Assembly (NCBI GenBank): GCA_037074705.1
Contig: CM073596.1
Location: forward strand, 14,874,501 to 14,938,500
Direction of reading: 5' to 3'
Origin: Zhengitettix transpicula
Lineage: Eukaryota > Arthropoda > Insecta > Orthoptera > Tetrigidae
Length of the DNA stretch: 64,000 nucleotides
Under the pieces are notes generated by a model, which ran no database searches, was not told where the DNA came from, and saw only the letters and a list, made by a program, of their open reading frames with translations. Position numbers and translations under genes: made by a program. Positions 23,049 through 35,693 of the stretch are shown in pieces. Each line of letters starts with the position of its first letter. The first letter of the stretch is position 1.

Positions 23049-24960
23049 GTCCATTATCGGCTCCCCATTCTCGCCAAACAATACAGTTAGTCACAATGCC
23101 ATGCCCTCAAAGATACGCCACAAATAATTAAATAAACAAATTATTAACTAATTACATATTTGTAATTGCTACTATATATATATTATGTAATAAGAGAAAA
23201 AATTATTTTTAATTATACTTGTTAATTATATGTATATAATTAATAAGTACAGATATAAATATTTTTTTACTTATTAAAAATGTCATTGTTGACAACCTAA
23301 AACTTCCTTTCTAAAATCGCCGTCCATGCCTTCATCTTCTTAAATTTTTTCTTTACTCTTGACAACAATTGTCTCCAAGTTGATTGAAGCAAATGAAGGC
23401 AAATTATATTCTCAATTGACATAGTTTCATCTAGAAATCCTAAATTCGGCTTGCTATGACAAGTAGCGTCTAAAATGCTCCAGTTTTCCGACTTATTAGG
23501 CGTCCTTAAAAGTACATACCTGGAGGATTCTCGACTGCCGCTATTTTTGGCTTCAGGCAGTTTTTGCCACCTTGCTTGTCATTACCCTTAGGGACTTGCA
23601 AAGTGGTTGGTGAGGGGTAATTATCCCACAAAAGCAGCCCTTTGAACTTTAGAAGATTTACTACGACGGATGGACCTAACGCGAGCTGCGACGGTTCTCA
23701 ATCTTGACACGCCTGTATTTCCACAAGAAAATACGTTAGAACTTCAACATATTGGAAAACAATTACACAAACGACAACGGGTGGCGGTTGTAGTTCATGT
23801 ATGTTAAAAAAAAGTGGGAAATCTTAGTACTTTGAGAATTATGAGTATAAAACATCAGAGTTGTTATACTGAATGGAGTTTCATGACTTGATATAAAATT
23901 ATAGATACTACTACTAGTAAACCAATGGAAAGTCCGTAAAATGGTTTATTGTTATATGCAACGTATAATTAAATTTAAACGTGATACATTTGAAATGTTC
24001 TACAAATGATTTAGATTTATTATTAATTTTATTAGTCCTCGGTCGGGGAAATAGGATACGTCATCATATAAGTTTACGTGCAAATAATAATTATTGCAAA
24101 TACAAAAAACAAATATTGTACTTTACAGAAAAAAAGTAATTTAAAACTACGTTAAAGATATTAAAATAAACATAATTAGTAATTAAAGAAATGATAAATA
24201 TCATTAAGACAATATTTATGAATCAATTATTTATTCTACTGAGAACCTTTTTAATTACATTTAGAAATAGTCAGTGAACGTATGTTCGTTCCTTTCTGCA
24301 ACGATGCACCCTCCATTTTAATTATGTTGCTCATGCAGGCTGGAAGGTCGTGATTGTACCTGCTAACGATGGGCGTACTTCGGCACCATTTCCTCGAGAC
24401 TTCTTACTCCATCACGTGCTCTTGAGTGGCTCTTCTTCCCACCAGACCTCGTCTCCAACAGAACCTTGATTTTTTTCCCCCTTTTTGCCTCCTGACCTGC
24501 CGTCTATTATTAACGATTGATCGCGGAGGACTTGTCCCCAATAAAATTTGAGTCCTTGACTTCCTTTAATGGATAAAGGGTTGTTATTTTACTGGAGACC
24601 TCTTAGATACTTGGTTAGTATACAAATTAATTAAGGAGTATATTGATAAATCCGCTAGCCATTTTTAGCAAATTTGTTGTTTAAAGAAAGATAATTTTAT
24701 ATTGAAATGAGCTACAAAATGACTAAATTTTAGTCAGATCGAAATTAAAAACTGTTCTATATAAAATTAATGACATGAATAAAAATAAATGAAGGTCGGA
24801 ATAAGTTGTCAATGAAAATGTATTCTTCAAAATTTTTAAATTTTTTCTCGATTGGAATTTATTTAATAATAATTGAAAATTAAATACAAACGAATATAAC
24901 CGGTTTTATGTTCGATTCTCTAAATAATTGAACAAATTAGAATATACGTCTGATTAAAAA
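23049..24960. other. Unassigned DNA
   Basis: No gene recognised. At 24028-24056 there is a TTTATTAGTCCTCGGTCGGG-type hairpin motif shared with 58.30 and 60.32 kb. 23440-23720 and 24290-24560 are G+C-richer, repeat-free islands of unknown role. Confidence 0.4.
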
Positions 24961-25159
24961 TAATGAATAGGAAAGTTAGCCAATTCAGACAAAAAAGTGA
25001 CACACAATGTTTATGGGATCCTTGTTCGTTTCGTCTGGTGTGAAGAAGTGCTCTAGGCTCTTCTTCACACCTGAAGAAAGGTACGAGGATCCGAGAAACG
25101 TTGAGTGGAATTTATATTATCACTTTTTTGTCTGAATTGGCTAACTTTCCTATTCATTA
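24961..25159. mobile_element. Hairpin MITE with perfect 40-bp terminal inverted repeats
   Basis: The first 40 bases (starting TAATGAATAGGAAAGTTAGC) are the exact reverse complement of 25120-25159. The interior is also palindromic in part: GGTGTGAAGAAG near 25040 pairs with CTTCTTCACACC near 25061, and GGATCC occurs on both sides. The whole 199 bp can fold as one long imperfect hairpin. There is no coding capacity, so if mobile it is non-autonomous. The palindrome ends in TA on both sides, compatible with a TA target duplication as used by Tc1/mariner-type MITEs; this is inference. A diverged half-copy lies at 8922-9022. Confidence 0.85.
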
Positions 25160-28100
25160 AATTAATATAGATATAAAGTATTAAGATATAAATAAATATT
25201 TCATATAAATAAAACAATTAATTAGTAAATTTATTGACACGCATGAATACGATTTATGCATATTTTGAGTTATATAAAATCATAGTCCAGAACACTCTGT
25301 GAATTTAATTCCGCGCTCTATAGAAAATATATTTTATTAGTTGGAGCAAAACTATAAATTTTCTCTTCCTTATGTTGTATTTTTTCATTGTTTATATTTA
25401 CCGTATAATTAATTATAAACTTTCAACTAAAGCGTATTATGTTTTGTATTAGGGAAGCTTTGAAAACACATTTTTTTTGTGGAAATTTTCTCCCGTCTTC
25501 CTTTCACTTTTATCTTTACTAATATCTATCATTTTAGTCACGTTATGAGTAGCGATGTTTTACTTATTTCTGAATAAATGTTTCCTTGACGTCCTATGAC
25601 CACTTTGATTCAATATTTGTTTGTGTATTTTTTTCTTTGTCTTCCCTCGGTTATATAATTTCTTAACTGTGTTTTTCACCTTTAATGTTTCATTTGTGGC
25701 TACGGATTTTAAAGGTGGTCCCAAAATCCAAGTCTTTGTTGAAGACACGAAGCATTGACATTGTTTTTTTTTAATATTAAATGAAGTAAGGGTTACTGTC
25801 CCGAGTGGAGTGGAGGGGTTGGTCGCCTGTGAGATACAGCAGCAAATGGGCGTAAACAAGGGTGACAGATAGCCGCAGTTGGCCGGCCATTACGCACGCG
25901 ACGCATGCATGTGTCAGCTGTCACAAGACAACAACCCATTACCCTGGGACGCACTTCTCCGTGTAATTGTGCCCGTCACTCAGAGCGCCGTTAGCATTAC
26001 GTCTACAGGCCGGATCTTAACTTCATCATCCTTACTTGCCAATGATTCTCACTGAAACTTTTGTGATACCATCGTTTTAATTTACCTTACACCTAATCTG
26101 ACTTCAGAAGGTTCACTTCCAGATTATGTGGCACGGATATTCCAAGTCTCCGCTTCTGAAGCAGATGCGCTCAAGTGAATTGAAAGAGATACTTTCCCGC
26201 AAAGCACTCATTAAAAAAAACTAGTTTTCGTGAAATAAGACATAATTCCGTACGCAATTTACCACCAGATTCTTCTGGCCAATTTTCTGGAATAGTGTAA
26301 TGTTTATAAGATTGCATTAGAATAACGTCGTCTGTCTCTATATTAGTACTTGTCAATCTTGTAATGAAATCGATATGTTCTTAAATATTCCATAAATATG
26401 CTCTGTTACAGTTGTAAGATACAAATCATTTTGTCCAATCATGGTTCAACGATTACAGCAATTATATCTTAAACAAATGTGAAAATGATAAATCCACAAG
26501 TTTCAGAAAGTAATAAAATTAACGAATAACTTGGTCTCAACTGAACATCACAAGAACATGATCAATAAATGCAGTTTTTTTTATTAAAATTAACTTTTAG
26601 TCCGGAGACTTTACAGTTGTAATAATAATATAATAAAAGTATTTACAATTGTAAATATTAAACAAATAAAACGTAAGGTATTTACAATTTGTAAATATTT
26701 CGCATGTAAACTTGTGTTCTTGGAGTAATAAATGCAGAAAAGGATAAATGTAACAATATATTACCTATTTTTAATACAAATATCATTTACAAGCAGAAAT
26801 TATATGGAAAAAAATTTACCTATATGAAAAATTTTCATATGTATATTTTTCTATTTTCCCGTGACATTTACAGTCGGATTTGCACTTTCCTTTACACCTG
26901 TAGATTCGTTTAATTCCCCATTATTCCCCGTAGCTGCCTTGACATAGAATTGCACCACCCTGCATCTGATCTTGTGCTATAAAAGTACTATGACAAGTAT
27001 TTGTAGTATCCAAACTAATTTAATTGAAATTGTGCGTTATTATTCAAGCAATATTTTCAGTTTTAAATGTACTGAAAAAGCAATTTAATATTTCTCCGCA
27101 CACTGAGATTGATAGTATGTATTTAAATAACCTTTCTTAGTATTAAACTCATAATTTTGACAAATCTTATGTATGTGTAGTGGTGTGTGAGATCATCAAA
27201 AATTCTTATCAAATATTTCTGCAAAAAAATGAACATTAAATCGATTCCCTTTATATCTATAATTTCTTTTTATTAACATTGGATGTAATAATGACATTCT
27301 TAAAGTAATGTAAGATTTATTAATCTTCATAGAAAAAAATTATATTTAAAATTGTATATGTGTGTTAATAATTTAAAAGTTATATAATTAAAATTATGGT
27401 AATTACGTCCTGAGATTTCTGTGTTTCAGAATCGTAATTTTTAAATTATGGAAATATTAATGTGCAACAATGTTTACCATTTTTTAAATTAAAAGCTGTA
27501 AGAATATAACTGCAGCTTAGATGAATTTAATTTGACTTTGGAAGCGTGATATTTGTTAAATATTATAAAGAAATTATTTTCATTTTCTACTGGTATGAAT
27601 AATTTTTTATTGATTTTAATTTGTCATCAGAAATATTAATCCCAGTTTATTTTTATTACAGAAGGTTCCCTACTTCGTTAAGTGGCATGCTGATGGGTAA
27701 GTTAGTACAAGCATAATTTTAATTTATTGTCATTAATTTTGTTTCATTTTATTACGATTCACAACTCCAATTTTTTCAATTGATTTTTTACCACTAGAGT
27801 AAAATATTATGCAATGGTCTGACGACCATTGTTTTACGTAGATCAATGGAAGAATTTTTGTTTGAAAAAATAATAGAACGTAGTTCTTACCAAAACACGG
27901 AGCACCTGAACAAACGCCAGGATCCAAATTACTCGTAGGTTCCAGAGGGCTTCGCTTTCCCACATGCTCTCACTTTGCTGGATCTGGAAGGCCTACGCCA
28001 GAACAGCTTTCGCCTGGAAATGAAATTATCTCCGGGGCAGTGTTCCATTCACTTACTCCAAGCTCGCCCACCCCCACCTTTAGCGGCGTTATGGTGTTCC

Positions 28101-31100
28101 GCTCCTCTGCATTTAGATTTCCTCGTAGGAAAACTTTAATTCGTCAGGACAGCGGCGAAACGTACATTATAAAGCTTCTGTTATAACAACGTTCAACTAT
28201 AGCAAAGTGAGGGAGGATCCGTTATTTTATAATAGTTGTGAAACCTCCACCAAAAAGTACTTTCTAGGTGAAATTACGTTGCGACAGATAATCTGAATTT
28301 GTGACCCGCCATAAGTTAAAATTTCCATTTCAGTTATTAAAACTTATAATAAATGTAGAACAGTTTGAATAAAAGTAATTATTTGTAACAATTGTTCGCG
28401 GAGTCGAGGCGCTTCTGACGATTTTTGTCGTGTCATTTTTCACCCTATTAATATACGATACAGTTTGTAGAACGATATATGTAACATAAGCTGAAAATGA
28501 AATTAATTACAAACTAAAATTTTAGAAAAGAACAATAAATTTAACTCATTACTTTCTAAATTTATATAAGTTTTGATATCCGTGTAAAATAAATGTATTT
28601 TAATATTGGATGATCAATTTCCATAAATTATATAATCAAAAGCAGATGTACTTATTTAATCGAGTAGGACAGTGACAAATTAAACTTAAAAATCTAAATA
28701 TTGGAGCCTTTTTGAAGATTTATGACTAATTTTGCTGACAGTATATAAAATTGAAACAGACCTTCCAAAACTTTCCCTGAACATTGACAAATTTTACTTT
28801 TACAATCTTGGCTTCTGATTACCTCAAGAAAATTCCTATTTTAAATTAATGTATAGTGTACTATTTCATTTGATTGTATCTATTTTCTAAAGGAAATTGA
28901 TAGAATTGGATATGATATCTTTGCAAAAATTTCCTCAACAATTAATAGGCTGAAAACTTTCCATAAAATTTAGAAAATTGAAATCGTAACGTAATTTGAG
29001 ATGTAAAATTATTTTCTTAAAATTACGATTGCCTTAATAGAGGATACAGGAATTTGATTATTTTTTACTGTAATAAATGCAAATTTTACTGAGAATCCTG
29101 TATACTATTGCTATTAATTAACTAATTGATGCTAAGAAACGGAACGGTTTTCATCACACAAATTTTGTTCTTTTAAAAACACTGCATTTCCAGCGATTTG
29201 AACTCGGAATAATTATCCTTGGGAAATGAAAAAGGGTAATATGTCTATAACGAAATATTGTACGAGTGAAATCGTCCGAGATTATTCGCGGAGCCATTTT
29301 AAATTGAATCCATATATTTTTATCCTCAGTATCGATTTAGACCTCGCGTTTTCTCGTGCGTACGCCTGAGCCCGAGAATAAATCACCGAACTTAAGAAGG
29401 ACGGAGCTACTTTGAATGTTTACTTATTATTTATGACAAGGACAGGCTGAATTCAATAGCAATACATAGATCGGAAACGAAGGAAAAAGTCTCTCCTTAT
29501 CTGATCCAATATATCCCTTCCCATTATACTGGACCCCGCCAAGCTATACATTTCTTGGTTTGTTAGTTGCGGTTGTACACAAACACAAACGAGAGACTGA
29601 TAACATCGTCTGTCGTATATTTTCCTCAAGTTTCTTGGAGGAACCACAAACTTTAGTATCTCGCACTCCAGTCAAATTCTCTTTATAATTTATTTCAGTG
29701 ACCTATGGATGCCGAATTTATACTCAAAACATTTTCAACAATTTATTGTATTGGAATATGTAATCAAATATATCTAAAACTACAATTGGTTCAAAGAAAT
29801 GTTTGAAAACATGCACGAGTCTAGATTTTACAGCTTTATCTGACAGCGATATAGGAGTTATTAATAATTTTTCATATAAATAAATAATATTAAATACCTA
29901 GAATATTATATTTAAATATGGTTTCTAATTTTTACTCTAAATTTGTTGTTTGTATGAGTCAACAAACACTCTAAATATGAATTAAGAAAAGTTAAGTTTC
30001 TGAATTAAAGAATGGTGCTTTAATACGAATATATTTCTTTGGTCTAATCAGCTTAATCCACTTTAGGTTTGCAAACATGAATTTGACTTCAGAGAAAGGA
30101 ATCGTGTCCATAAAAATTAAACAGCCACCTACACTTATAATAAGCATATGAACATGCACCATTATATTAGGAACATGCTGTGAATTTATCCAAAAAAGTT
30201 TTACTCGAATATTTTCAGTCATATATATTTATATTCCCCATTATTAATTTATAATAATACATAAAATCGTATTATTGATTTTCAAACCATTACGTATTAC
30301 TATATTTAAACTATACAGTTAATTCTAAGATATTCAAAATAATATTTTGACCCAATAATGAATTATTGTAAACTTATTTTTATAATTTCATTATCTAGTA
30401 ATAAGTTATATCTTTTGTTCGAGGCTGACTTTAATTACGTAATTTGAAAGTAGTGTACTCGTCTATTTTCGGAATTAATGCGACGGACTTTCTGCCACCG
30501 AGATGGCTTTTGGCAGTTTCCTGTGGCAAACATTGCCTCCGCAAATGTTAGGTCTCGCGTAGTAAACAGCGTCGGTCAAATAATTAAACAGAACTTCTCA
30601 ATAGGCAGGCGCCTGGCCCAGGTGTCGCGTCGGGGCTTCGGTCTTCAAAGAAATTACTTCCAAGTTTCAAGTGCTCGCGGAAAAGTTAAGTGGCGTTACA
30701 TGTTTTGGATGTTTTATGGTTTATCGCATCGGACTTCGAAACTTCCTCGTCTTCTCCAGGGAAAGAATTCCGCTCGTCGATAAGGAGGACGCGAGTAATG
30801 ACACTGAACCATTTCTTTACAGCATTCATCTGGATTAAGCTATTGAACACTTCCACAATATGTCAATTTGTATTTTCATATTAACATATGTATACTTTCC
30901 TTCTCTTCCTCTCTAACGAGAAAGAGCATGTATATGAATACTTAATAAATGATTCTACATGTATGAACCGGGCCAAATTTTTGTCATAACACAACGTTTT
31001 CGTGACTATTATCACCATCGTCAGGTAGACTGGCAAACATTTGACACGGGTGGTTAACCGAGTATCATATTCAACGAGAAAACCTACGTTCATTAGATGA

Positions 31101-31302
31101 ATGTATTTTTTAAATTTTGAAGGTGATAAGAAAAATACAACTCTCTACGAGTCGCTGTGGTGATGTGACGAGTTACAACGAGAATGGTTTAAACTAGAGT
31201 GTTATATGCAATCAACATGAAGAAAGGTGTACGTGTTTCACCCATCGATGTCACTTTATTTCAAATCGGTACCTCACCAGAACAGGATTATTTTATAATT
31301 CT
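25160..31302. other. Long unassigned stretch, no genes seen
   Basis: About 6 kb without recognisable elements. G+C-richer, repeat-free islands occur at 25800-26060 (with TGACAG, TGTCAGCTGTCAC and GGCCGGCC), 27880-28130, 29200-29650 and 30480-30790. The 30478-30783 frame (101 codons) lies in such an island but shows no domain or codon pattern that convinces. At 26640-26657 there is an 18-bp perfect palindrome, TATTTACAATTGTAAATA, with a near copy 40 bp downstream. Confidence 0.4.
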
Positions 31303-32042
31303 ACTAGTTGGGTGCACGGCGTTGCCCGTGTATTTTATTTATATAAACCCGAAAAAGTATTTAATTCTATATTAATCTGTTGCCATGAAATGATTTAACC
31401 TAAATCTAAATGTTCCTAGTTCCGTACATACTTTCTACCGATAGTGCATTAATTGAACAGCTGTAAAATATATTGAATTTTATTGCATCAATACGAATAG
31501 AATACTTAAATCTACTCCTTGAGTATTGCACGATATAATCGTCCCTCAGTCTTCAGACATTACGGAAGATTAAATTGATGAAATTCTTAGCTAGATTCGC
31601 ATTGTAAACAATTTGTCGCCATATTGGAGTCACTAATGTGGCACAAAAAATTAACTTACATTTTTCCGCGCGAGGATCGTAAAGTATTTCGTATTGTTTG
31701 TTATTATCATCCGATGGAATATTGCTGGATAAAAGTATACTTTTTATGGAATGAAAATATTTCTGCATTTTTGCATTACGGAAAAAGAAACTTTTTCCCT
31801 TTGTTCGTAGCGTAGTAACGTCTCTCTCTCTCTCTTTCTCTCTCTCTCTGTCGCGTGACGTCACGGTCTCTTGACGCGCAGTAATTTATCACAAAATTAT
31901 CACGTATTTCAATTATAATTCTTTCCACATTTATGCTACGTGTACCAATTTTTGTTGCAATTTGTCGACGCGTTTAAATCTGAATAGAAATTAACTTAAA
32001 TACATACATACAAATATACATTCTTTTTTTATATTATATAAA
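31303..32042 (+). repeat. R3 repeat, copy E (full length)
   Basis: About 740 bp from ACTAGTTGGGTGCACGGCGT to a TTTTTTTATATTATATAAAT tail. It carries all family blocks and the palindrome TGACGTCA at 31856-31863. A (TC)n tract at 31821-31850 has expanded from the family's TCTCTCTCTG block. Confidence 0.87.
31821..31850. repeat. (TC)n microsatellite within R3 copy E
   Basis: About 14 TC units with one interruption, grown from the short TCTCTCTCTG block found in the other R3 copies. Confidence 0.9.
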
Positions 32043-32663
32043 TAAGCGATATTACAATCGTCTTTGCTGAAATTGTAGACGTTTTTCATTTCCTGCACTA
32101 TGAGATATATCAGCTTTAGATTTATTAGTAGTTTTTTATGAAACAACACAAACTTGTTTCTTTTGTCCGTTCCAGCCCTTTTTTCCTTTATAGCCCTCTC
32201 TTTTGGGCGTGCATCTTGTTTCAATGGCTTTGAGTACGGTCGGATTGATTTATCAGGGTCAATGTTTGATAGAAACAGAGGTATCTTAAATATTTATTTC
32301 AAACCTTTCTGTCATTAAATCTGTGTTTCTAAAATTCATAGGAATTAAAAATTTATGAGTCATAAATTATTAAATGCGGTAATGTCAATAAAGCCGTAAT
32401 CAGGTTTTATGAATATCAGAGTTATTTCAAGCTATGCCACTTTCGTATTGCTTTATCTCCCACACAATTTTAATCGCTGTGTTTTTTTCATGTAAACTGA
32501 ATTTCATTTCCAGTTAGCCAATTTATATTGTTTCTCTGTGTGTGACATTCGTTACCCGAAGCTTGATTTTTTGTAGTTAGCAAAGTTTCACTCTGTTGAT
32601 TCTCTCTATATTTAGATATTGAAATATACATCAATATAAGCTTTTATGTGCCCTTCCAATCGG
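32043..32663. other. Unassigned A+T-rich DNA
   Basis: Nothing recognisable. The 31991-32224 minus frame has no family features. Confidence 0.4.
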
Positions 32664-32735
32664 TTTTGCGGGAAACCAGGACCTCGCCTGGTTTTAGAGG
32701 CCGTTGGCCTCGGGCGTACGGCCAATGCCAATTTT
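32664..32735. other. G+C-rich cluster of small hairpins
   Basis: Within A+T-rich surroundings, AAACCAGG (32673-32680) pairs with CCTGGTTT (32687-32694), and GAGGCC (32697-32702) pairs with GGCCTC (32706-32711). TTGGCC/GGCCAA offers an alternative pairing, and a T6 run follows at about 32732. This may be a structured RNA or an element end; no family is recognised. Confidence 0.35.
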
Positions 32736-32788
32736 TTCTGTTTTGTCGGTCAGAAACCATTATCTGTTACAAACGCGTTTTTATTCAG

Positions 32789-33158
32789 CATATTTAACAT
32801 TAATTTATATTCAAAGATATAGAAGAAAGCTAATTATCAGCCTCAAGCCTTGGTTAAGTTAATTAAGAATATGAATAGTAAAATGTCGACCGTTCCTGGA
32901 ATCGAACCCAGGACCTTTCGCTTACCAGGCGGTTGCTGTGACTACTAACTTTCCTCCATCCTCAACTTTATGCGGCTCTCCTACAATGTACTTATCCCAA
33001 CTCCTGCATGGCCTATTTCAGGATCTAAATGAAGGACGGATTTTTACGAACATTGATTGTAGGTTTTTTTAATTTATTTATATTCAAATATGTAGAAGAA
33101 ATTTAACCATGGCTTAAGGCTTATAATGCATCTTTGAATATAAATAAATGTTAAATTA
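32789..33158. mobile_element. Inverted-repeat element containing a tRNA-like segment
   Basis: The left end ATTTAACATTAATTTATATT, then CAAAGATATAGAAG..., is repeated in inverted form at 33131-33158 (ATCTTTGAATATAAATAAAT, then GTTAAAT). The inverted similarity continues inward as CAAGCCTTGG versus CCATGGCTTAAGGC. A further direct copy of the left end (ATTTATATTCAAATATGTAG) lies at 33074. A tRNA-like block sits at 32890-32952 on the minus strand. This is non-autonomous and its class is unclear. Confidence 0.55.
32890..32952 (-). repeat. tRNA-derived segment (SINE-head-like), copy 1
   Basis: On the minus strand GTTAGTAGTCACAGCAACCG resembles a D-arm/A-box, CGC-CTGGTAA-GCG a 7-base anticodon loop with T at position 33, and CCTGG-GTTCGATT-CCAGG a T-arm with B-box GGTTCGATTCC. 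The acceptor stem is absent, so it is not a working tRNA gene. The sequence after the T-arm (ACATTTTACTATTCATATTC) aligns loosely with the other two tRNA-like copies at 35.5 and 50.3 kb. Confidence 0.65.
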
Positions 33159-35483
33159 AAAATATTAAATAAATTTTATTTTTGCTTATGTTAATTATTG
33201 ATAAATAATTTCATATCAATCCTTTATATACATCAGGATGAGATATATATTGTCTGCTTTCTTCAGTGTAGTGAAGCATATAGTAAATTATAACAGAAAA
33301 TCATATTCCATAAATATTTCAACAGATATTGAAGTTTAAAATTAGACTGGGCCGACGAAATCAGAAAAAAAAAGAAATTGATGAACGAAATATGTGAATC
33401 TGTGAAGAGTGAAGAAAATGTAAGTTTATCCAATTGCCATTAATTAAGTAGATATAAAAATACAATTTGTTAAGCAGAAAAATCGCACCAGAATAAAACG
33501 CGAAATTTATATATAATATGTTTTGAAAGCTTATACATCGTACAAATATGTCGTTAGTTCAAAGAATGCTTATATAAATATTTCAAAAGACTGTAAAGTT
33601 ATGCGTATTAGTTTTAATGAAAGCCGAGCGTCTAAGAAAGTAGTAGCGTAAAATCTTTCCATTCGGAAAGAGAAACACAGTCGTTTATGTACTGCAAGTA
33701 TAACTGGATAATTAGACGCTCAGTCTCAGTGCGGTGGTTGCCTGAGCTAAGAACATCTCCTCAACCCTGTTTTTTTTCTTTACACCCGTAATCCCATCGC
33801 CCGGTCTAGCTGCCTTCTCCTTTTCCGGAAACTCTCACCACCATCATCACCGACTCTTTTTTTATGACATACATTATGTGAAATTGAATTTTCCTCCCGT
33901 GCTATATTCAGCCATACATGAATAAAGCCGTCGGCCATATTATTCCGCCCCGCTGTATTATGCTCAAGAAAAGAAATTCGAAGATACAGCAGCGCCGGTA
34001 AGGGATATGCCTGACGTAAATGTCAACCACGGCCAACATAATAACCCAATTTAAAAAATACGCTATTAAACCCACATTAAACGATGCCTGGCAAAAGACT
34101 TTTACTGTGCTTTCTCAACTAAAAACCGCGAAAGAAAAACTGTCAAACATTTTGTCTGTTTAACGAAGCCGTATTAAATAGAGACTCCGTATTAGCTATG
34201 TAATATTTGTACTGTAAAAATTAAATTGGTAATAAATTCAGTTTTTAGAATTTATGTATTACGCTTAATCTGTTAGCCATAATATTTTTGTCTGTCAGTT
34301 ATTTACAAATTCATTTATTTTGCTATTTTTTCAACCAAATATATTTGTTTAAGGATTTATTTGATGCCTATTACGTGTTTATTTCTCAATATAGAATTTA
34401 AAAAAGAAATAAATAAAATCTAAGATAATTTTCAATTTTAATGAAACGTTTTATAGTTAGGAAACGCAGCGCACGTAGGATCTCCAGGTAGCCTATACTG
34501 AGAGAATAAAGAAAACACCATCTTAGCCGCAATTAGTTCACTTTATGAGCATCGAATTGAAAATATGTGATTAATTATAATGTAGGGATTCAGGGCTAGA
34601 AAATATGGACTATCATCATCGCATCGTTTCCACATTTCAAACGATAACAAAAAAATTAAGATAAAGTTCGCCTTCTTGATCCTAATACTCGAGTGAATTT
34701 AACAAACGTACGTTAAGAATAGGTCTTAGAGTTTGACATGAAGCATACCGTTTTGATCCTTTCTGACTAGTACTGGTAATGGTGATCCAACATTCGGGGT
34801 CAGACTTTGAGGACTAGGCAGGCTTCGCCCCCTAGCTACGTCGTTCCCTTTGTCCGCAGACTTGAGGCTTTACTTTGTCATACAGTTACATTGTTTACGT
34901 CCTCCACTGGCGTAGTTCCAGCGTTTGCTGCAAGGGATACCAGTACAGATACAAAAAAAATATAACGAGGCAACTTGTATTTAGGTTTATACACTTCCCA
35001 TTACTGTCAACATAACAATTCTGAAATACGATACGCCTTCGGTACAGCGTAGTTTCAAACGTGATGTAGAGGTTTTTAAATATACGATAACAATGGGTAA
35101 AATCTAGTTTATATATGAAACGTCTGTATGCAGATACAATAACACCATTTCATACGATAAACAATGCAGAAACAACAATAACAGTAGATAAGGAACGCTA
35201 CAGAGCTACAGATTGAACGTAAATTTCCATTGAATTTGCTCAAATTTTATAACAGAAAAATTGAAACGAAACACGCAATTTATAAATATTAGCAGATTAA
35301 TTTCATCGCCTGCACCATTACGTAATCGACGTGAGCCACATATTAGTTGATAATAACTAATAATAACCGAATACCTGTATACTACAGTGTTTCATTAATC
35401 CCTGATGTCTGATGTATTATTATATTCAGTAATAGAATAAATGTTTTCCATAAAGCTCATCTATAAAGGCTATGAAACTGAAT
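33159..35483. other. Unassigned DNA
   Basis: No gene recognised. 33720-34010 and 34770-34950 are G+C-richer and repeat-free. The rest is A+T-rich. Confidence 0.4.
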
Positions 35484-35620
35484 TAACAGATTAGGATAGA
35501 AAAATCATGAGAGAACTGGGATTCGAACCCAGGTCACTACTAAGTTGGTTATGGCGTCCACGTGCTAATTGTACTGGGTTAAATTCCTTTTCCTGTCGAA
35601 TTTTTCTGTTCTAATCTGTA
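35484..35620 (-). mobile_element. tRNA-like element flanked by inverted repeats, copy 2
   Basis: The minus strand has an A-box-like TTAGCACGTGGACG and a perfect T-arm CTGGG-TTCGAAT-CCCAG with B-box GGTTCGAATCC. Outside these, TAACAGATTAGGATAGAAAA (from 35484) is repeated in inverted form as TTTTTCTGTTCTAATCTGTA at 35601-35620. The whole ~137 bp unit is a palindrome around a tRNA-like centre. The sequence beyond the T-arm (GATTTTTCTATCCTAATCTG) matches the corresponding part of copy 3. No functional acceptor stem is present. Confidence 0.65.
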
Positions 35621-35693
35621 AGTTTATTATATATGTATATATCTGATAAATTGTTATTCAAGAATGAATATTTATATTGGACTACATAGCATT

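Noticed and set aside
25560..25859. A 99-codon minus-strand frame
   Set aside because: Lysine-rich, without any domain, and not shared with any other copy in the window.
30478..30783. A 101-codon open frame
   Set aside because: It shows no family motif. Higher local G+C lowers stop frequency enough for a chance frame.
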